Positions 8,570 to 18,306 of a stretch of DNA of 64,000 nucleotides are shown here, one piece after another. A model generated the notes under the pieces. That model worked only from the letters and a program-made list of their open reading frames with translations. It had not been told where the DNA came from and searched no databases. The first letter of the stretch is position 1; every line of letters starts with the position of its first letter. This stretch comes from Rouxiella badensis. GTDB taxonomy: Bacteria > Pseudomonadota > Gammaproteobacteria > Enterobacterales > Enterobacteriaceae. Location of the stretch: positions 1 to 64,000 of the forward strand of contig NZ_MRWE01000014.1 in NCBI RefSeq assembly GCF_002093665.1. The letters run 5' to 3'. The position numbers and the translations under genes were made by a program.

Positions 8570-9808
8570 ATGTTTGGTTGGACTTCCCGACAACGCAATG
8601 TCGCCATCGCCAGCTTTCTTAGCTGGACACTCGACGCCTTTGACTTCTTCCTACTGGTCTTCTTATTAAGCGATATCGCAACCTCATATCACGTTGATAT
8701 AAAAGACGTTACTTTAGCTATTTTGTTAACGCTGGCGGTGAGGCCGATCGGCGCATTGCTGTTTGGTCGCGCAGCGGAGAAGTTTGGCCGCAAACCGGTC
8801 CTGATGGTTAACATCCTGTTTTTCTCATTCTTCGAGCTGTGCACTGCGGCGGCCCCTTCACTGACCGTTTTCCTGATCCTCAGGGTGATTTACGGCGTGG
8901 CGATGGGCGGAGTCTGGGGTGTTGCATCGTCACTGGCGATGGAAACCATTCCTGACCGTTCGCGCGGTCTAATGTCAGGTATTTTTCAGGCCGGTTATCC
9001 GTTCGGTTACCTGCTGGCAGGCGTGGTCTATGGCTTGCTTTACAGCGTAGTCGGCTGGCGCGGTATGTTCGTCATCGGCGCGGTGCCGGTGCTGCTGCTG
9101 CCGTTTATTTACTTCAAAGTTCAGGAGTCGCCGGTCTGGTTGGCGGCGCGCGAGCGTCATGAAAGCACGGCGTTATTGCCGGTGTTAAAGTCCCACTGGA
9201 AACTCTGCGTTTACCTGGTGGTGCTGATGGCGGCGTTTAACTTCTTCAGCCACGGCACTCAGGATCTCTATCCGACCTTCCTCAAGGTCCAGCATGGCTT
9301 TGATGCGCACACGGTGAGTATTATTGCTATCTGCTACAACATCGCGTCGATTATCGGTGGGGTGACTTTCGGTACGCTGTCCGAGCGTATTGGCCGTAAA
9401 AAAGCCATTATCATCGCGGCGCTGCTGTCGCTTCCGGTGTTGCCGCTGTGGGCCTTCGCGGGCGGCTCCTGGACTCTGGGCATCGGCGCATTCCTGATGC
9501 AGTTTATGGTGCAGGGTGCCTGGGGCGTTATCCCGACCTACTTGACCGAGCTGGTGCCGGCCAATACGCGCGCCGTGCTGCCAGGTTTTGTTTACCAATT
9601 GGGTAATCTGATTGCCTCGGTCAACGCTACGCTTCAGGCTTACATCGCAGAAAGTCATGGTCACAATTACGGATTAGCGATGGCGATGGTCGCCGGAACC
9701 GTGGCAATAGTTATTTCGGTACTAGTGTTCTTCGGGCGCGATACTCAGGGCAAGGTTATAAATGCAGCATCAAATGCTAAAGCCTCAGATGTCGGCTCCA
9801 GAGCCTGA
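8570..9808 (+). CDS. MFS transporter, probable carboxylate (sialate:H+ symporter-like) family
   Basis: This 412-residue protein has about twelve predicted membrane segments. The loop between segments 2 and 3 carries GRAAEKFGRKPVLM (66-79), a variant of MFS motif A, and a second copy, GTLSERIGRKKAII, begins the C-terminal half. The SWTLDAFDFFLL start resembles sialate/lactate/aromatic acid carriers such as NanT and YjhB. The substrate cannot be deduced. It lies between yifB and ilvL, where E. coli has no gene, so it is lineage-specific cargo. It has its own upstream region and may be regulated separately from ilv. Confidence 0.8.
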   Translation: MFGWTSRQRNVAIASFLSWTLDAFDFFLLVFLLSDIATSYHVDIKDVTLAILLTLAVRPIGALLFGRAAEKFGRKPVLMVNILFFSFFELCTAAAPSLTVFLILRVIYGVAMGGVWGVASSLAMETIPDRSRGLMSGIFQAGYPFGYLLAGVVYGLLYSVVGWRGMFVIGAVPVLLLPFIYFKVQESPVWLAARERHESTALLPVLKSHWKLCVYLVVLMAAFNFFSHGTQDLYPTFLKVQHGFDAHTVSIIAICYNIASIIGGVTFGTLSERIGRKKAIIIAALLSLPVLPLWAFAGGSWTLGIGAFLMQFMVQGAWGVIPTYLTELVPANTRAVLPGFVYQLGNLIASVNATLQAYIAESHGHNYGLAMAMVAGTVAIVISVLVFFGRDTQGKVINAASNAKASDVGSRA

Positions 9809-9869
9809 TAACCCTGAGTTTTTTGTGATTTTTTGTACAGAAACCTGAGATGGTAACGAAAGAAAAGTG

Positions 9870-9897
9870 TTGTCATTGAACTTATAACTGTGATAAC
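9870..9897 (+). promoter_or_regulatory. Candidate promoter of ilvLGMEDA
   Basis: TTGTCA (9870-9875) and GATAAC (9892-9897) are separated by 16 bp and lie about 45 bp upstream of ilvL. The place fits the main promoter of the operon, though the exact hexamers are an inference and a TTGAAC/TATAAC reading overlaps. Confidence 0.45.
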
Positions 9898-9940
9898 TCT
9901 GTAGGCAATCGTTCGTAAGAAGAATTTAAGAACCCAAAAA

Positions 9941-10042
9941 ATGAAAGCTCTCGTCCTCGTGCTAAGCCTAGTCGTAATTCGTGTGGTGGTGATTATTATC
10001 CCACCGTGCGGGGCTGCACTTGGACGAAGAAAGGCTTACTAA
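9941..10042 (+). CDS. ilvL: ilv operon leader peptide IlvL
   Basis: This 33-residue leader peptide is rich in the amino acids it senses. Codons 4-20 hold leucine, valine and isoleucine runs (VVIRVVVIII), and the end, PPCGAALGR, matches E. coli IlvL. Ribosome stalling on Leu/Val/Ile codons controls whether the downstream terminator (10063-10098) forms. It lacks a strong Shine-Dalgarno (AAGAA lies about ten bases upstream). The last residues, RRKAY, differ from E. coli. Confidence 0.95.
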   Translation: MKALVLVLSLVVIRVVVIIIPPCGAALGRRKAY

Positions 10043-10062
10043 ACAAGCCTGAAGCTGAAAAG

Positions 10063-10098
10063 AACCCCCGCACCGAAAGGTCCGGGGGTTTTTTTTTA
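10063..10098 (+). terminator. ilvGMEDA attenuator terminator
   Basis: AACCCCCG pairs with CGGGGGTT, extended by CC with GG around a GAAA loop, and is followed by eight or more T residues. It lies 20 bp after the ilvL stop and is the terminator arm of the classic ilv attenuator, which forms when Ile, Val and Leu are all plentiful. Confidence 0.93.
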
Positions 10099-10188
10099 GC
10101 CAGGTAAAAATGTAGCGGAATGAGGCGGGAGAAAATATGAACAACAGCATAATATTCTGCGCTAATGACAAAAAGGCAGGGGAATAAG

Positions 10189-11835
10189 ATGAATGGAGCA
10201 CAGTGGGTAGTACAAGCGTTGCGTTCGCAAGGGGTGGATATGGTCTTTGGCTATCCTGGCGGAGCAATTATGCCAGTATACGATGCACTCTACGATGGCG
10301 GCGTGGAACACCTACTGTGTCGTCATGAGCAAGGCGCGGCAATGGCCGCTATCGGGTATGCCCGTTCTACCGGCAAGGTTGGCGTATGTATTGCCACCTC
10401 CGGTCCGGGTGCAACTAACCTGATAACCGGCCTGGCCGACGCGCTCATGGACTCTGTTCCTGTTGTCGCCATCACCGGTCAGGTAGGCTCTGCGATGATA
10501 GGTACCGATGCATTCCAGGAAATCGACGTATTGGGCCTGTCTCTGGCCTGCACCAAGCACAGCTTTCTGGTTGAATCCCTCGAGGCGCTGCCGGAAATCA
10601 TGGCCGAAGCCTTCGCTATCGCCAACAGCGGTCGTCCGGGCCCGGTTCTGATCGACATCCCGAAAGACATTCAGCTCGCGGTCGGTGATTTGCCCCCCCA
10701 CCTGATGCCCGTCGAGCAAGAGATGCCGCATCCAACCACCGAACTGCAGCAGGCTTACGACATGATTGCCAAGGCGCAGAAACCGATGCTTTACGTCGGC
10801 GGTGGTGTAGGGATGGCCGGCGCGGTTACTGCTCTGCGCTCATTTATTCGTGCCACGGGAATTCCGTGTGTTGCTACACTTAAGGGATTGGGCGCACCTG
10901 ATGCCAACGACCCGTGTTATCTGGGTATGTTGGGCATGCATGGCACCAAAGCTGCCAATATGGCGGTTCAGTCCTGCGACCTGCTGATCGCCGTCGGTGC
11001 ACGTTTCGACGACCGCGTGACCGGCAAGCTGAACACCTTCGCGCCAAACGCCAGCGTTATCCACATGGATATCGACCCGGCCGAATTAAACAAACTGCGC
11101 CAGGCGCACGTTGCACTACAGGGTTCCCTGCAGACCCTGCTGCCTGCGCTGGAACAGCCATTATCAATCAACGCATGGCGTGATGAAGTCATGACGTCGA
11201 AAGCGGCCGGCGAGTGGCGTTATGACCATCCGGGTGAAGCCATTTATGCCCCGCTGTTACTCAAACAAATTTCCGATCGCATGGATGCCAATACCGTGGT
11301 GACGACTGACGTGGGCCAGCATCAAATGTGGACCGCGCAGCATATGACCTTCTCACGTCCCGAGAACTTCATCACCTCGAGCGGTCTTGGAACAATGGGC
11401 TTCGGCGTTCCTGCCGCAGTCGGTGCACAGGTGGCTCGCCCCGACGATATGGTTATCTGCGTTTCTGGTGACGGTTCCTTCATGATGAACGTACAGGAGC
11501 TGGGTACCATCAAGCGAAAACAGTTGCCGCTGAAAATCCTGCTGCTGGATAACCAGCGATTAGGGATGGTTCGACAGTGGCAGGAACTGTTTTTTGATGG
11601 ACGCTTCAGTGAAACCAACCTCTCAGATAACCCCGATTTTATTACGCTGGCCAGCGCATTCGATATCCCGGGCCAACGTATCAGCCGTAAAGACCAAGTC
11701 GACGCAGCCTTGGACGCTTTCTTTAATAGCAAAGGCCCGTACCTGCTTCAGGTATCCATCGACGAAAATCAGAATGTCTGGCCACTGGTACCGCCGGGTG
11801 CAGGCAACGAAACCATGTTGGAGAAAATGTCATGA
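10189..11835 (+). CDS. ilvG: Acetolactate synthase II, large (catalytic) subunit IlvG
   Basis: This 548-residue TPP enzyme condenses pyruvate to 2-acetolactate or, with 2-oxobutyrate, to 2-aceto-2-hydroxybutyrate, the first common step of Val and Ile synthesis. The catalytic Glu47 (CRHEQGAA) and the TPP-Mg motif GDGSFMMN are visible. The reading frame is intact, unlike the frameshifted ilvG of E. coli K-12. The start at 10189 (CAGGGGA upstream) matches the E. coli N-terminus MNGAQWVV. The stop overlaps ilvM by four bases (ATGA). Confidence 0.97.
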   Translation: MNGAQWVVQALRSQGVDMVFGYPGGAIMPVYDALYDGGVEHLLCRHEQGAAMAAIGYARSTGKVGVCIATSGPGATNLITGLADALMDSVPVVAITGQVGSAMIGTDAFQEIDVLGLSLACTKHSFLVESLEALPEIMAEAFAIANSGRPGPVLIDIPKDIQLAVGDLPPHLMPVEQEMPHPTTELQQAYDMIAKAQKPMLYVGGGVGMAGAVTALRSFIRATGIPCVATLKGLGAPDANDPCYLGMLGMHGTKAANMAVQSCDLLIAVGARFDDRVTGKLNTFAPNASVIHMDIDPAELNKLRQAHVALQGSLQTLLPALEQPLSINAWRDEVMTSKAAGEWRYDHPGEAIYAPLLLKQISDRMDANTVVTTDVGQHQMWTAQHMTFSRPENFITSSGLGTMGFGVPAAVGAQVARPDDMVICVSGDGSFMMNVQELGTIKRKQLPLKILLLDNQRLGMVRQWQELFFDGRFSETNLSDNPDFITLASAFDIPGQRISRKDQVDAALDAFFNSKGPYLLQVSIDENQNVWPLVPPGAGNETMLEKMS

Positions 11836-12107
11836 TGCAGCACAACGTCTCGATTCAGGCTCGTTTCCGTCCAGAAGTCCTGGAGCGCGTACTGCGCGTC
11901 GTTCGTCACCGTGGATTCCAGGTCTGCGCCATGAACATGAGCACGATGGTCAACGAAGAGAATATTAATATCGAATTGACCGTTGCCAGCCTGCGGTCCG
12001 TAGATTTACTGTCAGTACAGTTAAGCAAGCTTATGGACGTCGCCAGCGTCGAAGTCCAACAACACACATCACAACAAACTAACCAACAAATGCGCGCCAA
12101 CGCGTAA
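11832..12107 (+). CDS. ilvM: Acetolactate synthase II, small subunit IlvM
   Basis: This 91-residue ACT-domain regulatory subunit is similar to E. coli IlvM (87 residues). The conserved part is [19 protein letters not shown] and [10 protein letters not shown]. It stabilises and activates IlvG. Its start overlaps the ilvG stop (ATGA), giving coupled translation and equal amounts. The glutamine-rich tail after residue 75 is variable in the family. Confidence 0.96.
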   Translation: MMQHNVSIQARFRPEVLERVLRVVRHRGFQVCAMNMSTMVNEENINIELTVASLRSVDLLSVQLSKLMDVASVEVQQHTSQQTNQQMRANA

Positions 12108-12122
12108 GTAAGGAATTGAGAA

Positions 12123-13055
12123 ATGTCTACGAAGAAAGCTGATTTTATTTGGTTCAATGGCGAGATGGTTCCATGGGAAGACGCCAAGGTTAGCGTCATG
12201 TCCCACGCACTGCACTACGGCACCTCCGTATTTGAAGGCGTCCGTTGCTACGACTCGCACAAAGGACCAGTGGTTTTCCGTCATCGTGAACATATGCAAC
12301 GTCTGCACGACTCTGCAAAAATCTATCGTTTCCCGGTAAAACAGTCCGTTGAAGAACTGATGGAAGCCTGTCGCGCGGTACTGCGTAAAAACAACCTGAA
12401 AAGCGCCTACATCCGTCCTCTGGTCTTCGTCGGTGACGTGGGTCTGGGCGTTAACCCGCCGGACGGTTATGAAACTGACGTTATCATTGCGGCGTTCCCA
12501 TGGGGCGCGTACCTCGGTGCAGAAGCGCTTGAAAACGGTATCGATGCAATGGTTTCTTCATGGAACCGCGTAGCGGCCAACACCATTCCAACCGCAGCAA
12601 AAGCGGGCGGTAACTACCTGTCCTCCCTGCTGGTGGGCAGCGAAGCGCGCCGCCACGGTTATCAGGAAGGTATCGCACTGGACGTGAACGGCTACGTTTC
12701 TGAAGGCGCGGGCGAGAACCTGTTCGAAGTGAAAGACGGTATTCTTTTCACTCCGCCATTCACCTCGTCTGCACTGCCGGGCATCACCCGTGACGCTATC
12801 ATCAAGCTGGCGAAGGATCTGGGCATCGAAGTGCGCGAGCAGGTTCTGTCTCGTGAATCTCTGTACCTGGCCGACGAAGTGTTCATGTCTGGCACCGCGG
12901 CTGAAATCACCCCGGTTCGCAGCGTAGACGGCATCCAGGTGGGTGCGGGCAAACGTGGTCCGATTACCGAGAAAATCCAGAGCGCGTTCTTTGGTCTGTT
13001 CACCGGTGAAACCGAAGACAAATACGGTTGGTTGGATCCAGTAAACCCTGCATAA
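12123..13055 (+). CDS. ilvE: Branched-chain amino acid aminotransferase IlvE
   Basis: This 310-residue fold-type IV PLP aminotransferase catalyses the last step for Val, Leu and Ile with glutamate as amino donor. The PLP lysine is K160 (PTAAKAGGNYLSS). The substrate-loop motif SEGAGENLF and the GITRDAII segment are conserved. AAGGA lies just before the ATG, 15 bp after ilvM. The gap to ilvD holds a strong hairpin. Confidence 0.97.
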   Translation: MSTKKADFIWFNGEMVPWEDAKVSVMSHALHYGTSVFEGVRCYDSHKGPVVFRHREHMQRLHDSAKIYRFPVKQSVEELMEACRAVLRKNNLKSAYIRPLVFVGDVGLGVNPPDGYETDVIIAAFPWGAYLGAEALENGIDAMVSSWNRVAANTIPTAAKAGGNYLSSLLVGSEARRHGYQEGIALDVNGYVSEGAGENLFEVKDGILFTPPFTSSALPGITRDAIIKLAKDLGIEVREQVLSRESLYLADEVFMSGTAAEITPVRSVDGIQVGAGKRGPITEKIQSAFFGLFTGETEDKYGWLDPVNPA

Positions 13056-13072
13056 GACTAAAAATATATTCC

Positions 13073-13096
13073 GTGGGCGGCGGTTTCGCCGCCCAC
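13073..13096. repeat. Hairpin between ilvE and ilvD
   Basis: GTGGGCGGCG pairs perfectly with CGCCGCCCAC across a GTTT loop. No T-run follows, so it should not terminate. It more likely stabilises the ilvGME part of the message against 3' exonucleases. ilvD begins 29 bp later. Confidence 0.75.
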
Positions 13097-13125
13097 ATAA
13101 AAGTATTAATTGGAGTGAATAGAGC

Positions 13126-14976
13126 ATGCCAAAGTACCGTTCCGCTACCACGACTCAAGGCCGCAACATGGCCGGCGCCCGCGCATTATGGCGCGCCACC
13201 GGGATGACCGATGACGATTTCAATAAACCGATTATTGCCGTCGTAAACTCCTTTACCCAGTTTGTCCCGGGCCACGTTCACCTGCGTGACATGGGGAAAC
13301 TGGTCGCAGAACAAATCGAAGCCTCCGGCGGTGTGGCGAAAGAGTTCAACACCATCGCCGTAGATGACGGGATCGCCATGGGCCATGGCGGCATGCTGTA
13401 TTCATTGCCTTCTCGCGAACTGATTGCCGACTCGGTGGAGTACATGGTGAACGCGCACTGCGCCGATGCCATGGTCTGTATCTCCAACTGCGACAAAATC
13501 ACTCCGGGAATGCTGATGGCCGCTCTGCGCCTTAACATTCCGGTGATCTTCGTTTCAGGTGGCCCGATGGAAGCCGGTAAAACCAAGCTGTCAGACAAAA
13601 TCATCAAGCTCGATCTGGTCGATGCGATGATTCAGGGCGCGAACCCTAACGTCAGTGACGCCGACAGCGCGCAGATTGAACGTTCTGCCTGTCCGACCTG
13701 CGGTTCCTGCTCCGGGATGTTTACCGCCAACTCGATGAACTGCCTGACCGAAGTTCTGGGCCTGTCCCAGCCGGCCAACGGCTCACTGCTGGCGACTCAC
13801 GCCGACCGTAAAGAGCTGTTCCTGTCTGCCGGTAAGCGCATCGTTAGCCTGGCTAAACGTTACTACGAAAAAGACGACGCAAGTGTGCTGCCGCGCAGCA
13901 TTGCCACTAAGGCTGCATTCGAAAACGCCATGACGCTTGATATCGCCATGGGCGGCTCGACCAACACTATTTTGCACCTGCTGGCCGCCGCGCAGGAAGG
14001 CGAAGTCGATTTCAACATGACCGACATTGACGCGCTGTCCCGCAAGGTTCCACACCTGTGTAAAGTCGCGCCAAGCACGCAGAAATATCACATGGAAGAC
14101 GTTCACCGCGCCGGTGGCGTGTGGGGCATCTTGGGCGAGCTGGATAGAGCTGGCCTGATGAACCGCGACGTCTATAACGTGCTGGAAATGAAATTCCCGG
14201 AAACGCTACAGCAGTACGACATCATGCTGACCCAAGACGAAGCCGTGAAGAAAATGTTCCGCGCTGGCCCGGCCGGTATTCGTACCACCAAAGCGTTCTC
14301 ACAGGATTGCCGCTGGGACACGCTGGATAACGACCGCGCCGACGGCTGTATCCGTTCTATCGACCATGCGTTTAGCAAAGAAGGCGGTCTGGCCGTGCTT
14401 TACGGCAACATGGCTATCGACGGTAGTATCGTGAAAACCGCAGGCGTTGACGAAGAAAACCTGACCTTCCGTGGCCCGGCCAAAGTCTACGAAAGCCAGG
14501 ACGCCGCGGTTGAGGCTATCCTCGGCGGTAAAGTCGTTGCCGGCGATGTGGTTGTTATCCGTTATGAAGGACCTAAAGGCGGCCCAGGCATGCAGGAAAT
14601 GCTGTATCCGACCACCTATCTCAAATCGATGGGGCTGGGCAAAGCCTGTGCGCTTATCACCGACGGCCGTTTCTCAGGCGGTACCTCGGGTCTTTCCATC
14701 GGCCACGTTTCTCCTGAAGCGGGCAGTGGCGGTCTGATTGCCCTGGTCCAGGACGGCGACATGATTGATATCGACATCCCTAACCGCAGTATGGTGCTGG
14801 ATGTGGCAGACAGCGAGTTGGCTGCGCGTCGTGAAATCGAGCTGGCCCGCGGCGACAAAGCCTGGACGCCGAAAGACCGCGTGCGTGAAGTTTCCTTCGC
14901 CCTGCGTGCCTATGCGCTGCTGGCGACCAGCGCCGACAAAGGTGCAATTCGCGACAAGAGTAAGCTGGGAGGCTAA
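13126..14976 (+). CDS. ilvD: Dihydroxy-acid dehydratase IlvD
   Basis: This 616-residue enzyme dehydrates 2,3-dihydroxy acids to the 2-keto acids of the Val and Ile pathways. Cysteines for the oxygen-sensitive Fe-S cluster are in [10 protein letters not shown] and [11 protein letters not shown], and the C-terminal [10 protein letters not shown] motif is present. The length matches E. coli IlvD exactly. It has a TTGGAGTGA site and a stop four bases before ilvA. Confidence 0.97.
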   Translation: MPKYRSATTTQGRNMAGARALWRATGMTDDDFNKPIIAVVNSFTQFVPGHVHLRDMGKLVAEQIEASGGVAKEFNTIAVDDGIAMGHGGMLYSLPSRELIADSVEYMVNAHCADAMVCISNCDKITPGMLMAALRLNIPVIFVSGGPMEAGKTKLSDKIIKLDLVDAMIQGANPNVSDADSAQIERSACPTCGSCSGMFTANSMNCLTEVLGLSQPANGSLLATHADRKELFLSAGKRIVSLAKRYYEKDDASVLPRSIATKAAFENAMTLDIAMGGSTNTILHLLAAAQEGEVDFNMTDIDALSRKVPHLCKVAPSTQKYHMEDVHRAGGVWGILGELDRAGLMNRDVYNVLEMKFPETLQQYDIMLTQDEAVKKMFRAGPAGIRTTKAFSQDCRWDTLDNDRADGCIRSIDHAFSKEGGLAVLYGNMAIDGSIVKTAGVDEENLTFRGPAKVYESQDAAVEAILGGKVVAGDVVVIRYEGPKGGPGMQEMLYPTTYLKSMGLGKACALITDGRFSGGTSGLSIGHVSPEAGSGGLIALVQDGDMIDIDIPNRSMVLDVADSELAARREIELARGDKAWTPKDRVREVSFALRAYALLATSADKGAIRDKSKLGG

Positions 14977-14980
14977 CTGC

Positions 14981-16525
14981 ATGGCGGTATCACAACCTCT
15001 GCCCGATCAACCCTGCGGAGCAGAATATCTGCGCGCAGTGTTGCGAGCACCCGTTTATGAGGTGGCGCAGGTCACCCCGTTACAGGTCATGGAAAAAATC
15101 TCGACCCGTCTGGAAAACACCATTCTGGTCAAAAGAGAAGACCGTCAGGCGGTGCACAGTTTTAAACTGCGCGGCGCTTATTCAATGATTGCCGGGTTGA
15201 CGGAAGAGCAGGCGGCGCGCGGTGTGATTACGGCTTCGGCCGGTAACCACGCGCAGGGCGTTGCCTTGTCGGCTACCCGCAAGGGGATCAAGGCGCTGAT
15301 TGTGATGCCGGTTGCGACCGCCGATATCAAAGTGGATGCGGTGCGTAATTTTGGCGGCGAGGTGCTGCTGCACGGCGCCAACTTTGACGAAGCCAAAGCT
15401 AAGGCGCTTGAGCTGTCACAGGCTCAGGGCATGACCTTTGTGCCACCGTTCGACCATCCGGCGGTTATCGCCGGACAGGGCACGTTGGCGATGGAACTGC
15501 TGCAACAGGATGCACACCTTGACCGGGTCTTTGTCCCGGTTGGCGGCGGCGGTTTGGCGGCGGGCGTAGCGGTATTGATTAAGCAGCTGATGCCGCAAAT
15601 CAAGGTCATCGGCGTCGAAGCCGAAGACTCTGCCTGCCTGCGTGCCGCGCTGGACGCCGGTGAGCCGGTTGATTTGGCGCGCGTCGGGCTGTTTGCCGAG
15701 GGCGTGGCCGTGAAGCGTATCGGCAACGAAACCTTCCGCCTGTGCCGTGAATACCTCGACGACGTGATAACCGTTGACAGCGATGCCATCTGCGCCGCAG
15801 TGAAAGATCTGTTTGAAGACGTCCGTGCCATCGCCGAGCCTTCGGGCGCACTGGCGTTGGCCGGTCTGAAGAAGTACGTGCAGGAGCATAATATTCAGGG
15901 CGAACGTCTGGCTCACGTGTTGTCGGGGGCTAACGTTAACTTCCACGGCTTGCGCTATGTGTCTGAACGCTGTGAGCTGGGAGAACAGCGTGAGGCCTTG
16001 CTGGCGGTGACCATTCCTGAGCGTAAGGGCAGTTTCCTGAACTTCTGCCAGCTGCTCGGCGGTCGTTCGGTGACCGAGTTCAATTATCGCTACGCGGATG
16101 CCGACAATGCCTGCATCTTCGTCGGCGTGCGTTTGACGCGCGGTCATGCGGAGCGTAAGGAAATCATCGATCTGCTGAACGACGGCGGGTATCAGGTGGT
16201 GGACTTGTCCGACGACGAGATGGCCAAGCTGCACGTGCGTTATATGGTCGGCGGTCGCCCGAGCAAGCCGCTGCGCGAGCGTCTTTACAGCTTCGAGTTT
16301 CCGGAGTCGCCGGGCGCGTTGCTGAAATTCCTGCACACGCTGGGGACGCACTGGAATATCTCGCTGTTCCACTATCGCAGCCACGGCACCGATTTTGGTC
16401 GCGTGCTGGCAGCGTTCGAGTTGACGGATCAGGAGCCGGAGTTCGAGAAGAACCTCTCAGCGCTCGGTTATGACTGTCATAACGAATCGGATAATCCTGC
16501 CTTCAGGTTCTTCCTGCAGGGATAG
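14981..16525 (+). CDS. ilvA: Threonine deaminase (biosynthetic) IlvA
   Basis: This 514-residue PLP enzyme converts threonine to 2-oxobutyrate, committing carbon to isoleucine. PLP lysine K62 is in HSFKLRGAYS, and the glycine loop VGGGGLAAGV follows. Two ACT-like regulatory domains fill the C-terminal third and mediate inhibition by Ile and activation by Val. The ATG at 14981 has GGGAGG upstream and gives the E. coli length. A reading starting upstream inside ilvD is an artefact. Confidence 0.97.
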   Translation: MAVSQPLPDQPCGAEYLRAVLRAPVYEVAQVTPLQVMEKISTRLENTILVKREDRQAVHSFKLRGAYSMIAGLTEEQAARGVITASAGNHAQGVALSATRKGIKALIVMPVATADIKVDAVRNFGGEVLLHGANFDEAKAKALELSQAQGMTFVPPFDHPAVIAGQGTLAMELLQQDAHLDRVFVPVGGGGLAAGVAVLIKQLMPQIKVIGVEAEDSACLRAALDAGEPVDLARVGLFAEGVAVKRIGNETFRLCREYLDDVITVDSDAICAAVKDLFEDVRAIAEPSGALALAGLKKYVQEHNIQGERLAHVLSGANVNFHGLRYVSERCELGEQREALLAVTIPERKGSFLNFCQLLGGRSVTEFNYRYADADNACIFVGVRLTRGHAERKEIIDLLNDGGYQVVDLSDDEMAKLHVRYMVGGRPSKPLRERLYSFEFPESPGALLKFLHTLGTHWNISLFHYRSHGTDFGRVLAAFELTDQEPEFEKNLSALGYDCHNESDNPAFRFFLQG

Positions 16526-16556
16526 CGAGCAATAAAAATTAAAACAGGGACGGCGT

Positions 16557-17258
16557 ATGAGTACTGCGTTTAATGGCTTCAGTCAGCAAGGGTTGAATTT
16601 CCTTCAGCAGGTGCGGATTGAAAACGACAAAGAGTGGTTTGAGGCAAATCGACAGGTGTACGACCAAGAACTGCTCACGCCGTTTCGGGCGTTGGTCGAG
16701 GCACTGAGTGCGACCATGCTGGCCATTGATCCGCAGTTCGAGACTCGTCCCGCCATCGGTAAAACGCTGTCGCGTATTCATCGCGACACGCGTTTCTCAC
16801 ACGACAAAAGCCGTTATCGCAGCCGTATGTGGCTGACGTTCAAGCGTCCAAGCAAAGACTGGAAGGACGCACCGGTTTATTTCTTCGAGTTGGGACCGGA
16901 CTTGCTGCGCTATGGACTGGGTTACTACAGCGCCAACAAGCAGACCATGGACCTGTTCCGCCATACCTTACATCGCCAGCCTGAGCTTTTCCTTGAGGTA
17001 GCCGAATGTTGCCGTGCGCCGTTCGAACTGGTGGGGGAAAGTTATAAACGCCCGCTGGTGAAAGAACAAAACCCCGAGATTGCCACCTGGTACAACCGTA
17101 AATCATTCGCAGTAATGGCGACGGACCTTCACGTCGAAAAGCTTTTTAGCCCGACGCTGGTGGACGAGCTTGTCAAATTTTTTCAACGGCTTGAACCGCT
17201 TTATCACTGGTTAATGCGCGTAGAAACCCTGAAACAGGTCGATCCCGCCGATCTTTAA
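16557..17258 (+). CDS. DUF2461 family protein, function unknown
   Basis: This 233-residue soluble protein matches the DUF2461 family, including the early GLNFLQQVRIENDKEWFEANR region and LSRIHRDTRFSHDKSRYR. The arginine- and aspartate-rich core suggests a nucleotide or phosphate ligand, but no function is established. It starts 31 bp after ilvA with AGGGACG upstream and no terminator between, so it is probably the last gene of the ilv operon here. E. coli has no gene at this place. It is convergent with ilvY, 18 bp apart. Confidence 0.75.
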   Translation: MSTAFNGFSQQGLNFLQQVRIENDKEWFEANRQVYDQELLTPFRALVEALSATMLAIDPQFETRPAIGKTLSRIHRDTRFSHDKSRYRSRMWLTFKRPSKDWKDAPVYFFELGPDLLRYGLGYYSANKQTMDLFRHTLHRQPELFLEVAECCRAPFELVGESYKRPLVKEQNPEIATWYNRKSFAVMATDLHVEKLFSPTLVDELVKFFQRLEPLYHWLMRVETLKQVDPADL

Positions 17259-17276
17259 GCGCAAAAACGATCCGCA

Positions 17277-18179
17277 CTACAGCTTCAGTTCCACCTGCAA
17301 TAGCGACTGCCAGAATGCCTCGATCAACGGTTCATTGAGGCGTTTACGCTGCACGCACACGCCTAACGGCAGCGGTGCACCGATGGTCACGTTGTCATGC
17401 ACCGCAATACGATTGCGGATCAGGTCTGGGCTGTTTTCCAGCACGACCACGGGGATTAGCGCTACGCCGCAGCCCAATGCCACCATGGACACAATCGCTT
17501 CATGACCGGAAACCGTGGCGTAAATCAGTGGGTTATTCAATTTATGCTGACGAAACCAGCTGTCGATGCGTTTACGCGCCGGTCCATGCTCGGGGATGAT
17601 AAACGGAATTTGTGACCATTCCGGTGAAGTCTGCGTGACCTGCGTTCTCACCGCACAGGGCAGCGAAGGAACAATCAGCGCCATCGTGACCTCACCAATC
17701 GGTGTAAAGTCTATACTTGAAGGCAGTGTTTCAGGATGCCCGGCTATGCCGAGGTCGGCTTCGGTAGACTGTACTTTTTCGACCGCATCGGCGGCATCGC
17801 CGGTGGTCAGTTTGATTTCAACCAGCGGATGCTGGGCGCGGAAGCGGTCGAGTATCGGCGGCAGATGGCTATAGGCGGCGGTCACCGAGCAGAATAACCG
17901 CAGTTCGCCGGAGAGCGTCGGGCCATGTTGCCCCATCGCATGACGCAGCTGCTGGTACTGCAACAGCGTTTGCTGGGCGAAGATTTTTAACTGTTCGCCT
18001 GCCTGCGTGAGCTGCACCGTGCGGTTATCACGCTGAAACAGCGCCTGCCCAAGCTCTTCCTCCAGCCGCTGAATTTGTCGAGAGAGGGTCGACGGGCTGA
18101 CGTGCGTCGCCTTGGCGGAACGCCCGAAATGCCGGCTTTCTGCCAGATTTAAAAACAGTTTCAGATCGCGTAAGTCCAT
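17277..18179 (-). CDS. ilvY: LysR-family activator of ilvC, IlvY
   Basis: This 300-residue LysR-type activator switches on ilvC when acetolactate or acetohydroxybutyrate accumulates. The N-terminal helix-turn-helix (DLRDLKLFLNLAESRHFGRS, then VSPSTLSRQIQRLEE) matches E. coli IlvY (297). It is divergent from ilvC, and the shared 290-bp gap holds its operators, so it probably represses its own gene while activating ilvC. Confidence 0.96.
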   Translation of the reverse strand: MDLRDLKLFLNLAESRHFGRSAKATHVSPSTLSRQIQRLEEELGQALFQRDNRTVQLTQAGEQLKIFAQQTLLQYQQLRHAMGQHGPTLSGELRLFCSVTAAYSHLPPILDRFRAQHPLVEIKLTTGDAADAVEKVQSTEADLGIAGHPETLPSSIDFTPIGEVTMALIVPSLPCAVRTQVTQTSPEWSQIPFIIPEHGPARKRIDSWFRQHKLNNPLIYATVSGHEAIVSMVALGCGVALIPVVVLENSPDLIRNRIAVHDNVTIGAPLPLGVCVQRKRLNEPLIEAFWQSLLQVELKL

Positions 18180-18225
18180 AAGTTTTTCCCGACTATGTCA
18201 TGCGTTTGCTGTGGATTATTTTACG

Positions 18226-18281
18226 TTGCATAAAATGCAATATCATCTTCGTAATATATCAATTTAAGCAATGCAACGCAT
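18226..18281. promoter_or_regulatory. Candidate IlvY operators in the ilvY-ilvC gap
   Basis: Two dyads lie close to the ilvY start. TTGCA-TAAAA-TGCAA (18226-18240) is perfect, and ATGC-AAC-GCAT (18271-18281) follows about 40 bp away. The spacing and TGC-GCA half-sites fit a LysR protein binding tandem operators to drive ilvC. The assignment is by position and symmetry. Confidence 0.6.
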
Positions 18282-18306
18282 GACATATAGTGATTTCACA
18301 GCAACC

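Noticed and set aside
15416-16384. 322-codon frame opposite ilvA
   Set aside because: High GC wobble positions in ilvA keep this strand open. The protein is low in hydrophobic core patterns and rich in Arg, Gln and His, typical of antisense shadows.
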